Positions 13,501-22,600 of a DNA stretch of 64,000 nt are shown piece after piece. Source of the stretch: Monoplex corrugatus (taxonomy: Eukaryota > Mollusca > Gastropoda > Littorinimorpha > Ranellidae); the NCBI GenBank assembly GCA_030674185.1, contig CM060307.1:63829653-63893652 (forward strand). The letters run 5' to 3'. The position numbers and the translations under genes are program-made. Each line of letters starts with the position of its first letter. Position 1 is the stretch's first letter. The notes below the pieces were generated by a model that saw only the letters and a list, made by a program, of their open reading frames with translations, did no database searches and had not been told where the DNA came from.

Positions 13501-15845
13501 TTTGTTGGGTTAATGTTATGTTGCATGTTGTCCTTTGCGTGTGGTGTGAATTCCCTTTTATACCCATTCGTTCCTTACTCTGATGATCAGAAAGAAAAAA
13601 AATCGAACACACACACACATCCTATATATGCTGTAAATATCTGTTCATGAAGAAGAAAAGGGCCGGATACAAACATTGATGAGCATTAAACACTGATGAA
13701 CTAGTAAGGAAACATCCTTTTGTTTTGTTTGTTGGTTTGTTATTTATTTTTAGACAGAAAATACTGAGCTTTTAGAAGTTCCAGTGAGGTTGTATTAAAT
13801 CATGTAGTCACTGACAGAAAGTTAAGATGTGTGTCCGGACCAGGCCTATTTAACCCTTTGACTCCCGCACCCTGTCCGCCAACTGCAAAAACTTAACCCT
13901 TTGATTCCCTCACCCTATCCACCAGCTTCCTGCAGGAAGCTGGTGGATAGGGTGAGGGAATCAAAGGGTTAAGTTTTTGCTTTGCTAGCATAGTTGGCAA
14001 GGCAGGATGCTGATGGACAGGGTGCGGGAGTCAAAAGGGTTAATGTTAACTCTCTTCACTCCCACAGTCTGTCCATAAGCTGCAAAAACATAACCCTTTA
14101 ACTCCCTCATCTTACCCACCTTTTGATGTAGAAGCATGTAAAAGAAAAGGATGAAAGTTTTTTTTTTTTTAACCTTTTCATTTTTTTGGTTTTTTTACAG
14201 ATATCAACATGGAATACAGTAACGGAAAATGATATCAAATCATACATACAGGAAGAGCATTGTGGAGAAAGATGTTGAATTGAAAAGAGATATCATTCTT
14301 GAACTTGAGAGTTTGTGAGGTGTAAGGCCTGTTCACTGTGTTATCAGTGACTTCAGAACTTTTTTTTGTTTTTTGTTTTTGTGTCATTCTTTAGGTTTGT
14401 CTGCTGTTTATTTCACATAGTGGAGTCAAGAATATGTATTAGCATATGGAGGCTGGGCATGTCTTATTCAGTTGATACCGTTTGTTGCAGCATTGGAATT
14501 GGAAGAACTGTTGTAAGACATGTCAGTATAATTTTCATTTATTTAAGCTACGTTATGCATGAAGAGGATCATGTAGATTGTTTTTGGTACTAGGACAGGA
14601 ATGAGAAGGGACAGTGTCTTATACATACATGCATTATAGCAATATTCTCATTTGATATTTAACTATGTTATTCAGGAAAAGGAAGAGGATCGCAAAGAGT
14701 CGGCTCTTAAACGTTTGCGAGACCTGGCCTCTGCCAGTGAAGGAGTGACCAGTCCCCCTCCCTCATCAGCTGCACCGCCTAAAGAGCCAACTGAAGAGTC
14801 CAGTCCTGTTTCTCGAACCACAACGCCTGACCATTATAGTCGAGAGGGCACCATGTTTACACCTTCTGCTGACAAAGAACTGGAAGCCATTCTGAATCGG
14901 GAAGATGCCCCCAGCATGCCGTCCAGGGAGTCCAGCTCTAAGTCACGTACAGTGACTGGAGAAACAGAAACTTCAGGCACTTACACTTCTCCAGAGACGG
15001 TTAGCAGGACATCCAACAAGCCTTCCCTGCCTGAGGAATACATTGAAGAAGTGGACAGACAACTGGCTACAGCTACAGCCCAAGAAACTTTCAACTTGCC
15101 CTTGGCCTTGACTCCAGCTAGATCCCGCCTGGGTCTGACACCGTCAGGATCTGTCATAGAAATGAAGGGATCACAGCTCAGCCTCACTCAGCTGTCAGGT
15201 CGTCGCACTGTCATCAGCCGGGAAACGATCCGTGAGCGTGAAAAGCTGAATGAGCACATCAACTCCACCTACTTAGGGCTGAGCGCACGCTATACGGACA
15301 TGGTTGAGGACCTGGTCAAGATCGATTATGGTCTAAATGTAGGAGGTCTTGGCTCATCCAAGTTTTTAACAGTGCCCGGTCCCACTCAGCAGCCCACACC
15401 TGGCACAGCAGAGCCCAGCCAGGAATCAACTGGTGAAGACCTATCTTTGGATTCAGCTCTTCCATCAGAAAGTCTCAGTGAAGGGACAGTTGCGGGTGAC
15501 ACTAACACAAATGCGTCAGTTGATGAAGGAAACGAGGAAGATGGACAGGTGGCTGTGTGTCTGGAAATTCCCATGTCAGAACAGCAGCCTGATGAACCTA
15601 GCAAAGTTCTGTTGATAGTGGGAGATTCTGACAAAGAAGAGGCGCATTCCACCACATACTCCACTGATTATCCTTCCCTGCTTGCTGATGATACGGCCCC
15701 CTCAGTGCTGGATGACAGTGGAGGAGAAAATGTAGGTCCTACCACCTATGCTGGAACCATGAAGTACTATACCGCAGTGGCATCAGATGGTGCACACTCC
15801 TCCGGCACACCTTATGATGACGATGACCGGTCTACTTTAGACTGA
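495..15845 (+). CDS. HEATR4: HEAT-repeat protein, HEATR4-like (12 exons, 5' partial)
   Basis: Gene-level entry; exons are listed separately. Twelve exons with matching phases encode about 994 residues up to a TGA at 15843-15845; upstream exons must lie left of the window. The N-terminal part is charged and Trp-rich (KYKKVLRQDYPDAAEKW, HEWRAKWNLSGQ). The middle is a run of paired amphipathic helices typical of HEAT repeats (for example VRRAAAQCLGK, VSIRCECCITCGNL, VRAEACHSLMELE), and the last exon is a 389-residue Ser/Thr/Glu-rich, probably disordered tail. Human HEATR4, as I recall, is about 1030 residues, so the visible part is close to full length. HEAT solenoids bind other proteins; no enzyme motif is seen. 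The HEATR4 name rests on overall layout and recalled similarity; another HEAT or armadillo family member remains possible. Two introns carry minisatellites copied from the gene's own splice junctions. Confidence 0.62.
716..2013 (+). repeat. 16-17 bp minisatellite copied from a 5' splice site
   Basis: About 75-80 head-to-tail units of GATGTATGTTTTGGGG with four or five G. The first unit is the last codon (GAT) of exon A plus its donor GTATGT. Thirteen units carry the stronger donor GTAAGT; other variants are GACATATG, GATATATG and GTTGTATG. Blocks of mixed 16- and 17-bp units recur, showing higher-order duplication. Most units have no stop in any forward frame. Confidence 0.95.
2050..2430 (+). 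repeat. tRNA-derived SINE, sense copy
   Basis: Shares body blocks with the copy near 62.1-62.45 kb: TGCAGACCTG, AACCCCCTTC, AGATCCTGTATGTCA, ATGAAAACAC, GATGGAGTATGCAG, CACTGCCTGCACAG. The first 100 bases resemble a decayed tRNA head. I associate the body with SINEs of gastropod genomes. Confidence 0.7.
2772..2927. repeat. (GA)n then (GT)n compound microsatellite
   Basis: GA run at about 2772-2819 followed by GT runs separated by repeated GAGTGTACATG spacers, ending 40 bases before exon B. Confidence 0.93.
2968..3082 (+). CDS. HEATR4: HEATR4-like exon B
   Basis: Acceptor TTTTATAG, donor GTGAGT. Encodes DTFEKQKVVPPGFVHQF and on to NNTLSYI, leaving one base that joins exon C. The phase fits both neighbours. 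Confidence 0.75.
3619..3821 (+). CDS. HEATR4: HEATR4-like exon C
   Basis: Acceptor CTGTTTTCAG and consensus donor GTAAGT. Encodes HEWRAKWNLSGQF, then IQPHVRLKAIATVGKAA, the first clear HEAT-type helix pair, ending phase 0. Confidence 0.8.
4185..4252 (-). repeat. tRNA-like SINE head fragment, antisense
   Basis: CCATTGTGGTAATCATTTCATTACG matches the antisense tRNA-like block at 26.98 kb in most positions. Read on the - strand it carries a GGTTAxCACAATGG box-A-like motif. Short and decayed. Confidence 0.35.
4320..4592. repeat. (TA)n and (GT)n microsatellites
   Basis: (TA)n at about 4320-4339 and (GT)n at about 4530-4590 in the intron before exon D. Confidence 0.9.
4703..4816 (+). CDS. HEATR4: HEATR4-like exon D
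   Basis: Acceptor CTCCTTTTTCAG, donor GTAGGC. Thirty-eight codons, phase 0 at both ends. Encodes one HEAT unit (VFVALDCLLGDP, VARAAAITLYAL). Confidence 0.8.
4880..5325. repeat. Decayed ~57 bp tandem array
   Basis: About eight diverged units built on CATCTATAAAAAGACAGTG then TCAGTTATGGTAGAAACTCA fill the first part of the intron after exon D. Copies differ at many sites, so the array is old. It does not clearly match a splice junction. Confidence 0.75.
5326..5894. other. Unassigned intron sequence
   Basis: AT-rich intron between the decayed array and exon E. I see no coding signal or recognisable repeat. Confidence 0.5.
5895..6089 (+). CDS. HEATR4: HEATR4-like exon E
   Basis: Acceptor TTATGTACAG, donor GTCAGT. 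Sixty-five codons, phase 0-0. HEAT helices include SERWAAAQCLAHFG and EQGISLLSKIS. Confidence 0.8.
6361..6465 (+). CDS. HEATR4: HEATR4-like exon F
   Basis: Acceptor CTGTCTTCAG, donor GTAAGT. Thirty-five codons, phase 0-0 (LVHCMVAEQLNSSSW, WRHRVIACKILPTL). Too short to stand out as an ORF; found by phase and splice signals. Confidence 0.75.
6925..7655 (-). repeat. Decayed interspersed repeat with LINE 3' end similarity
   Basis: The first ~130 bp (ATC microsatellite, then GCTGCATGGCATTGACGATCA) match the LINE 3' end at 55.84 kb, both reading as LINE sense on the - strand with an (ATC)n tail. The rest, to about 7655, is GC-rich and contains GGTGGTTTCCCGTTGCCTTC, a block I recall from invertebrate repeats. 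No intact ORF. Confidence 0.5.
7758..7941 (+). CDS. HEATR4: HEATR4-like exon G
   Basis: Acceptor TCATTTACAG, donor GTATGT, ending in phase 1. HEAT helices: VTHKLTELMWHDWH, VRRAAAQCLGK and TKLEAISRLGQL. Confidence 0.82.
8542..8645. repeat. Small tandem duplication, ~37 bp x 2.5
   Basis: TTATGCAGATGAAATCACTGA followed by GAGAAAATA is repeated with few changes in the intron between exons G and H. The rest of that intron (7942-8766) shows nothing I can name. Confidence 0.8.
8767..8952 (+). CDS. HEATR4: HEATR4-like exon H
   Basis: Acceptor CATTCTTCAG, donor GTAAAT, phase 1-1. Encodes MTAKLLPAFLQCFDD, ISIR-type turn VSIRCECCITCG, and IWKVKALAIQ. Confidence 0.82.
9425..9614 (+). CDS. HEATR4: HEATR4-like exon I
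   Basis: Acceptor GTTATGCAG after a CT-rich tract, donor GTAAGT, phase 1-2. HEAT helices: ESLLWAMRYEEKEAVR, AEACHSLMELEIM and VVQILQERLLVE. Confidence 0.82.
9990..11220 (+). repeat. ~46 bp minisatellite copied from a 3' splice site
   Basis: About 24 good units (10142-11220), preceded by older, decayed ones from about 9990. The unit ACAAAACATTTTGTGTGG then TTGGCAGTGAGATGATGG and AAGCC aligns over about 46 bases to the junction at 12574-12615, where the acceptor CAG is followed by TGAGATGGTGGAAGCT, the start of exon J. So every unit holds a copy of the acceptor AG and the first codons. Frames made by the array have no other meaning. Confidence 0.93.
11261..11590. mobile_element. TTAA-flanked MITE (piggyBac-type ends)
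   Basis: TTAA target duplications at 11261-11264 and 11587-11590 bound 322 bp. The inner ends are inverted: CCCTCTCCCATT on the left and, reverse-complemented, CCCTATCCCATT on the right. A second inner inverted pair surrounds TTCACAAGA and TCTTGTGAA. No ORF, so non-autonomous. TTAA plus CCCT/CCCTT ends are typical of piggyBac-related elements. Confidence 0.7.
11591..12384. other. Unassigned intron sequence
   Basis: Intron between the MITE and an antisense SINE fragment. AGCGAAATGGTTTA-like and AGCATAATGCAAGTTTGGGG blocks occur twice near 11600-11700, a small local duplication; otherwise nothing recognised. Confidence 0.4.
12385..12510 (-). repeat. SINE fragment, antisense
   Basis: GGATCTTTCATGTGCGTATT and TGATGTTC read on the - strand as the ATCAAATACGCAC...AAGATCC block of the SINE family seen at 2.05 and 62.1 kb. 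It ends just before exon J. Confidence 0.5.
12596..12791 (+). CDS. HEATR4: HEATR4-like exon J
   Basis: Acceptor TGTCTGTTTGTCAG, donor GTGAGA; one base completes the codon from exon I and the exon ends phase 0. Encodes EMVEALQIVGLS, IKGEVRKLCKRN and LNNMIYMSQEELK. Its first bases and acceptor are the parent of the 46-bp array at 10.1-11.2 kb. Confidence 0.82.
13159..13263 (+). CDS. HEATR4: HEATR4-like exon K
   Basis: Acceptor TTCTAAATGCAG, donor GTAGAA. Thirty-five codons, phase 0-0, basic (RVHPPRNMFLKRM, YLHRQRKLSKELRHK). Found by splice phase. Confidence 0.75.
13850..14043. mobile_element. Nested foldback TTAA element with perfect palindrome
   Basis: Outer TTAA at 13850-13853 and 14040-14043 with ends CCCTTTGACTCCCGCACCC and its inverted partner GGGTGCGGGAGTCAAAAGGG. 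Inside, 13885-13980 is a perfect 96-bp palindrome centred on TGCA at 13931-13934, itself carrying TTAA at 13893 and 13969 with CCCTTTGATTCCC ends. This suggests one foldback copy inserted into the TTAA of another. A further CCCTTTAACTCCC motif follows at about 14093. Confidence 0.78.
14100..14675. other. Unassigned intron sequence
   Basis: Intron before the last HEATR4-like exon. Short open frames only; nothing with coding character. Confidence 0.45.
14676..15845 (+). CDS. HEATR4: HEATR4-like last exon L, with stop
   Basis: Acceptor TATGTTATTCAG; 389 codons then TGA. It starts charged (EKEEDRKESALKRLRDL), turns Ser/Thr/Pro/Glu-rich, has one more ordered-looking stretch (EREKLNEHINSTYLGL, YTDMVEDLVKIDYGL), and ends acidic (DDDDRSTLD). 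Likely disordered apart from that stretch. Confidence 0.88.
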   Translation, partial: EKEEDRKESALKRLRDLASASEGVTSPPPSSAAPPKEPTEESSPVSRTTTPDHYSREGTMFTPSADKELEAILNREDAPSMPSRESSSKSRTVTGETETSGTYTSPETVSRTSNKPSLPEEYIEEVDRQLATATAQETFNLPLALTPARSRLGLTPSGSVIEMKGSQLSLTQLSGRRTVISRETIREREKLNEHINSTYLGLSARYTDMVEDLVKIDYGLNVGGLGSSKFLTVPGPTQQPTPGTAEPSQESTGEDLSLDSALPSESLSEGTVAGDTNTNASVDEGNEEDGQVAVCLEIPMSEQQPDEPSKVLLIVGDSDKEEAHSTTYSTDYPSLLADDTAPSVLDDSGGENVGPTTYAGTMKYYTAVASDGAHSSGTPYDDDDRSTLD

Positions 15846-16600
15846 ACAGTTTCTCATAAACAAAACAGTTCAGCAAAGTCTGTATGACACCACCACAAAA
15901 ATACTGAAAAACTCTCTCAGATGTGTGAAAAAAAAACTTTTGTCAATAGTCTGACAGTTAAAACCAAGCCAGTTGCGCTTTTGCGTTTGTCATGATATTG
16001 AATGATGTGTGAAATACTGTACATAATTTGCAACTGGTCTGAACTGAAGTCTGTGATATCTGTGCCGTATAATGTGATACCTGGTTTTCTATACATGGTG
16101 GATTTTTGCAGAAATTCATCATCTGATTTTGATTTTTAACATATTGTCTGTTTGCAGTGATAAAACCAGAAACCACAGTTTGTCAGTAGAGATTATTGTA
16201 CAGAGTTTATTCCACAGAGCACTTGGTGGTCAGGGATGAATGTTGTGCACAGCTGAATGAGAGAAAAAGTAAGTTAACAGGAAATGAAAAGAGATTGGTG
16301 GAGGCACAGAAATACAAGACTAGGAAATTATGACTGCTAGAATTGTTTGTTTTTTCAATCATTGAAAATTATTTTCTAATCCAACAGTTTACATATTTAG
16401 AAAAAGGTTGCCTTGTAGGATAAACACTATTTCCCCCTTTTGAATTTACCTCGGTCGCAGAGCTTTCTTGAAGTTCACCAAGTCTGTGTTGATTTTTCCA
16501 AAAGTGAGCTGCCAGTACACAAATGAATAAACACACCAGTGAAAGGTTCTTGTGACAAACTAAAATACCTACTGTGATCCTGTAAGACAACTATTTCTCT
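15846..16600 (+). other. Probable 3' UTR of HEATR4-like gene
   Basis: Follows the TGA at 15845. The first clear AATAAA is at 16527-16532; the true cleavage site cannot be told from sequence alone. Confidence 0.45.
16527..16532 (+). terminator. Candidate polyadenylation signal
   Basis: AATAAA about 680 bases after the HEATR4-like stop codon, the first canonical hexamer on this strand. A GT-rich stretch follows at about 16650. Confidence 0.3.
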
Positions 16601-16657
16601 TCACTTATTTATTAGTGTTAATCCTCAACAACTGTGATAATGCTGTTTGATCTGTGT

Positions 16658-16867
16658 GATACAATATGGTGGCACCGTATCAGGCATTGACATGTTATCT
16701 CATCAGATGTATGCATTTTTTTTTCCCACTACTTAGATTTCTACAGATGTTTGTATGTTGCTTGATACAATATGGTGGCACCGTATCAGGCATTGACATG
16801 TTATCTCATCAGATATATGCATTTTCTTTTCACTACTTAAATTTCTACAGATTTTTGTATGTTGCTC
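16658..16867. repeat. 105-bp tandem duplication
   Basis: GATACAATATGGTGGCACCG then TATCAGGCATTGACATG through TTTGTATGTTGCT occurs at 16658-16763 and again at 16764-16867 with few differences, between the two converging genes. Confidence 0.9.
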
Positions 16868-17371
16868 TTTTATTGTCACTGTTGGGCAGTAATATGTCAG
16901 ATTTCACAGACGCTTCATTCCTCCAAAGGACAACATACAGTGGGAAATACAATTTTGAAAAAGAAAAGCTTTTGGCTTTTAAGTATATAGATCATTGCCA
17001 AAGATGAATAAGTAATTTAACATTAATCTGTACTATTGATATTGTATGCACAAACAGTTAAAATATGAATCTAATCTTGTTGATGTGTTAATGTTTCCTG
17101 CTCTTTTCCACGTGCTATTTTTTTTCTTCTCTATTGATAGCTTGATTGATTTTCAAATGATGGAAACATTTTACAGATTCATTACTGAGAAGTGTCAAAT
17201 TAGTGATGACTGTTTGGTCAGCATGACTCTCTGTGACAGGATAGGAGCACTGATTTGTATGGAAGTGCTGCTTAGATGACCAAATTCTGTACTCGTGTTA
17301 ACAAACATACAGACATGGCCTTCAAAGTGCATCATCATGAGTATTTTGGGGTATATATATTCACAGAGAAT

Positions 17372-17375
<4 letters not shown>

Positions 17376-17423
<48 letters not shown>

Positions 17424-17431
17424 GTTGAGAG

Positions 17432-17487
<56 letters not shown>
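17376..17487. repeat. (GT)n plus (GA)n compound microsatellite
   Basis: GT run at 17376-17421, a GTTGTTGA bridge, then a GA run to 17487, in the space between the two 3' ends. Confidence 0.95.
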
Positions 17488-17489
<2 letters not shown>

Positions 17490-17499
17490 AGAGCATCCT

Positions 17500-19598
17500 G
17501 TTCAACCGCACATGCTTGTACACACACACATGAACTCCATACCCACAGAAACACTCCAAAATATAGTGTACAAACATGTTAATTCATCATTGCAAATTAG
17601 ACAAACACAGTAACAAAAGGGAAATTAGCTGTCACAAACTTTAGCTCATTTGCATAGTTTACAATATTTTGTTGCGTATAATAGGTGGGCGCTTGTTTTC
17701 CATGGAAACAATCACATATGGACACAAATTCATAACAACATAAAACAAGCAGTTGTTGACATTTTCATACTATCTGTGTTGGTGCCACATCACCTACATA
17801 ACGCTGATAAATTACAACAAACAGATACAATACAAAATAAGACAATATCACAGAATGGAAAAGAAATGATAACAGTAGTCTGAAATTTTTTGACATGATA
17901 CGCCTTTGTAAAGATTTTACATTTCTAGGTTATAGTCCCAAGGACAATTTATGGCTTGAAACATGATGGCTTGTAAAAAACTGACTCTCAACACTACTTA
18001 GTGTTAGAATGCAAACAATAACCATCACAAAACCAGAAATATTAATTGTAATGGTGTTGACACCTGCAGACCTCTTCCCCAAACTATGTACATAACATCC
18101 ACAACAAAGACACTGGCCTAGCTGAGAGGAAATACTGAATTCAATCATGTTAGTTATCACAAATCAAAGTGAGTAGGCTACATTTTTTTTTCACAACAAA
18201 AGCAAGAAAATAAAATGACATGAACCTACACAAAGACACATCTATTGATACTAACAACTGGTCTAAGTATTATTCTAGAGTACAACCAGTAGACATTTGT
18301 TGAACATTATTCATGAACTAGCACCTTTTCTATGCTGATCACGTACAATAGTTTTTATTCATTTTCTGTGATGGCGACATGTCTAAACATATATGCTGGG
18401 TCACACATTTTTTTCTTTTATGTAACAACAACACATATAAATATGCATACTGTGGTTCACACATTATTTTTTATGGACTTTTAAGTAATGAGGACAAGTC
18501 TAAAGACATACAGTGTGTATGATACACAATATTTTAGTGAATATTTTTATACATTTTATGAGATGAAGACAAAACTAATGCAGTTACATTACTACAGTCA
18601 TAATATATATGGGGACAGCAGTCTGCAGACAATCAAACCATTTCTCAAACAAGCAAATAACAAGTAATCTAAAACAAAAAACAAATTGATTCAAGAAAAT
18701 GGAATGGAGTACATTTGTCAACAAAATATTGGTACAACATGAACATTTATTTAAAAAAATTATGTAACTATTTTCCTGCAAATAGAATGTACACAACCAA
18801 TGCCCTCATTTCTCCGAATTACTTTACAAAAGCTTACAACTTTGTTGAAAACTAAATCCTTGCTAGTTATTATTTTTTGTTGTTGTATATTTACATTTGC
18901 GTGCATACAAAACATGAAAAATTTATCAAAGTCAAAACCAAAATCAAACAAACTAACGTTTAACAGGTGATGTGAACACCAACCACAACTACTTATTTTA
19001 CATACAAGATACAGACCCTGAAAGGGTTTCAGTCTTCAAGTCATTGGTCTGAATAATACTTGGATCTGGAAGAGACCACTCAATCAAAGCAGCTTGCGTA
19101 GGTACTTGTCCCTGCAGCAGGTGAAGGTAAACACCCACATACGATCTGGGTATCACACAGAACAGATTTAAACAAAGCATCACAGTCTCCAATCACAACT
19201 CACAGTAACTATTACATTCACAGAGAGTGCATGACTGGGTAGATGCTTCTATCAAATAGATGTCACAACCGACAGAATTTTAAGCACAAAGCAGTGCTGG
19301 CACACAACTTGACGTTCACACACAACGGAGACACGTCTGGCAGCATATGTAGTCACTGATTAAGACAGCAGAAGTAGTCAGGATGCAGTGTATCCTTCTC
19401 TCCATGAACAGCAAGTCTGAGCACAGAGAGGAAGGATCAATATGGCAACAGTCGTGAAGACCACTACAATCATGGATGGTGATATGCACTCTGCAGTCGC
19501 TGATGTGGCAGGAAGACAGGTGATCAGCAGTACAACGATGTCATCAACAGACTCGTGCATCTCCTGGACTCCATGACAATATCAACTGCACTGTGACA
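17500..19598 (-). other. Probable 3' UTR and spacer of the RIMBP-like gene
   Basis: Sequence after the - strand stop at 19599-19601. AT-rich with no coding signal. Candidate - strand AATAAA signals (TTTATT on +) lie at 18746-18751 and 18354-18359; which is used is unknown. Confidence 0.4.
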
Positions 19599-19640
19599 TC
19601 AGCTGCGTGGAGAAGCTGAGCTATTAGCTGCACTGGGCTT
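19599..19640 (-). CDS. RIMBP-like last coding exon 29
   Basis: Acceptor TTTTGTCTGTAG; thirteen codons [13 protein letters not shown] then TGA at 19601-19599. Short, supported by acceptor quality and phase. Confidence 0.6.
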   Translation of the reverse strand, partial: KPSAANSSASPRS

Positions 19641-22600
19641 CTACAGACAAAAGAAAACAACATTCCGAAATAATTTGTGGTCTTTGAGTTGCCACCTATA
19701 TGTCAATGTACATTAACACATTACTGATGCTGTTTAAGCACAGAATATGTGCTGGACAAGAGGAGACATTATTTGAAATAGGGTTATAATAACACTAACT
19801 AATAAGTCCTTTACATGTATATAGCATAACATACATGTGAGAGAATGCTCGTTGCACTTTACAAACAGCATAAACATTGTGATGTTAAATACAGTAATGC
19901 CGTACAACAATTGGATACCTACACTAATACATCAATTCAGCATAAACATTTCAATGTCAGTACATTATAATGCAGTATAAACATATGGGATACATTGTAC
20001 ATCAATAAGTCAATACAACATGAACATGGTTCATCAAAATAACAACAAATATGTTCTTCAATTTATCAGAGACAGTCACACCATATAAATACACATATAA
20101 GCACGCATATGTATGTACATACATATGCACACCATGTGCATACTCACTAACACACACACACACACATTAGACAAACTGCAATATCACTGGATTTAGAACA
20201 GCTATAAGCATTATAGCTCTTACTATAAAAGAAGCAAACAACCCATCCCACCTTCCCCTTTAGTTCAAATGAAAGTCCAAAATTCAAGATTTGTGAATGT
20301 ATATAATTGTCTACACCTACAACTATTTCACCCCCCACCCTCCAACATGTAGAAGAAACTGTTTATAACAATAAAAGCTTTCAACAAATGCCATTTTAAA
20401 TGAACACAGGGCCTTCTGATCATCTCATTAACAGAGATACATACCTGTGTGGATTTGGAACCCTGAGTAACTGGTTCCACAAAACAGGCTGGCACCAGAC
20501 CCCTCTGACCATTTCTCTGATAGGAATAGAAAAAAAAGAGTTACTGTAATCATACAAAAAATGAAAATCAAAACAAACAAAATGCAACTATGTGAAAATG
20601 AATTCAGTTTCCACACTAGAACTTGCATGCCCAGTGACAACGACACAATCTACGCATTTTATCTGCTTCATTTTTTTCCAAGGTAGAACATATATTTAAT
20701 GACTTTTTTGTGTGTTTGTTTGTTTCATACACTACGAGAGAATCAAACAGTAATGTTCATTATCACACACACAAAAATCAGTCAAAATGCGAAACAAGGC
20801 ATGAACACCAACAGCAAAAGATTCCCCGAGACATAAAAAACTCAAAAAGCACAAAACACAAAACAACGATTCAATCACCAATTCCTATCAACATATGTTT
20901 GTTCACATAATCAGTCTAAAGTTAGCACAATGTTTATATACTGGTATCAGTATTAAGCTAGCACAATGTTTATATACTGGTATCAGTATTATCATAAAAT
21001 AACTGGCACACTATTACTATACACTTATTATTACAATTAACTTCATTAAATGGCTAAGAATAAGAAAAAATAAGTATAAAAAAGTTACAAATATTTTAAA
21101 ATGCCATATAAATAAGTAACCAACCATATAAAGAATTTAAAAAAAACAAAAATTCAGGCAGCTGACCTCGCCATGGAAGAATCCATCTTGCCTCTCCTCT
21201 CCATAAACCAGCATGATATCCCCAGCATGGAAGGCCAACTCACAGGCTGTGTAGTCCCCGGGGGACTGTTTCTCTGGGTCATAATCATACAGACCCATCA
21301 CCTGAAACACAATGATACAACTGTCATCTGATGATTACAAAAATGCTAAAACACAAATTTTCTCCAGTTTTGACTGTTTTATGACCTGGATGCCACAATC
21401 ACTGATCAAAAATGCTCAAAGAGCACATATACATTCAAATTTGCACACCTGTAACATCTATTTAAGCTAGATGTGGAGTTGTATGGTAACCCAAACTAAT
21501 AAAGATTTGTTCATAAAAGCTGAGAAAAAAGAAATGTTACAATAGAAACAGCAGCTACTAATCAAACACCACACAGATCTGTAGGACACTAAGTTCACAT
21601 ATACATGGGGTCACTGTGAACTTGAAAATGAGCAATGTGCTTTCAATCAAATGCAATCCCAAAAAGTTCCTACCAGAAATTAAAGTGGATCAACAGTTCC
21701 TACCAAAACTTAAAGTGGATCACTTTTGAAATATATGCCATGCCACTTATATGATCCAGATCTGGTAAAAAATTTTCCAAGAACAGTAAAGGCACTTCAC
21801 ATTAATATCACACACACACAAACGTCACATATAGTCAGAATAATTTAATCACAGAAGAAAAACATTATCACTCACAGTGCGTTTCTTGCCAGTCTTGTAC
21901 TGGATGCTGTTGAGGATTGAGGACAAGTCTGTGTCGTTCTCTCCATCGTCCCCTCTGTGATCATGGGCAAGGGACGAAGCACCCTGATAGGCAAGCTCCA
22001 CGCGAGGGGACACCTGACCTGAAGCAGCCAGTGTCTGAATGGCCAACTGCTGGGGACGGTCATGACGCAGCCCTTCCACTCTAGTGTGTGATAGCTTAGG
22101 ATTGTGGGGCTGCTGGCACACACGCCCATTCAGGTAGATCTACAGTAAAATTATGTTGATGCTTGTAACAACAATAATGGCTACAATAAAGATAAAACCA
22201 ACAACAGATAGATCTGCAGTAAAATTTACATTGTTGCTTGTATATATAATAACAATGATGGCTACAATAAGAGATGAAAGCAACATCATGTACCTTCTCT
22301 ATGAAACATATATCAATTTCATTCATATACCCACAGTCCATGTTAAAAGCACGCTTACTGCACTTTATACAGTAACAGATTATTATCAAATTTTGAACAA
22401 GAGACAATAAAAAAAAAAGCACTGAAAAGGACTAGACACATAGAACACACACGTATTCTGGTGTTAACAATAAAAAACAGACTGCACTGAAAAGGACTAG
22501 ACACATAGAACACACACTTATTCTGATGTTAACAATAAAAAAAACAGACTGTGAAAGTACACTAAGGAATTCAGACTGGTTCCAGAAAGCAGACCATTCT

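Noticed and set aside
14366..14593. 75-codon + strand ORF before the last HEATR4-like exon
   Set aside because: AT-rich, hydrophobic run in an intron, no splice signals or phase fit.
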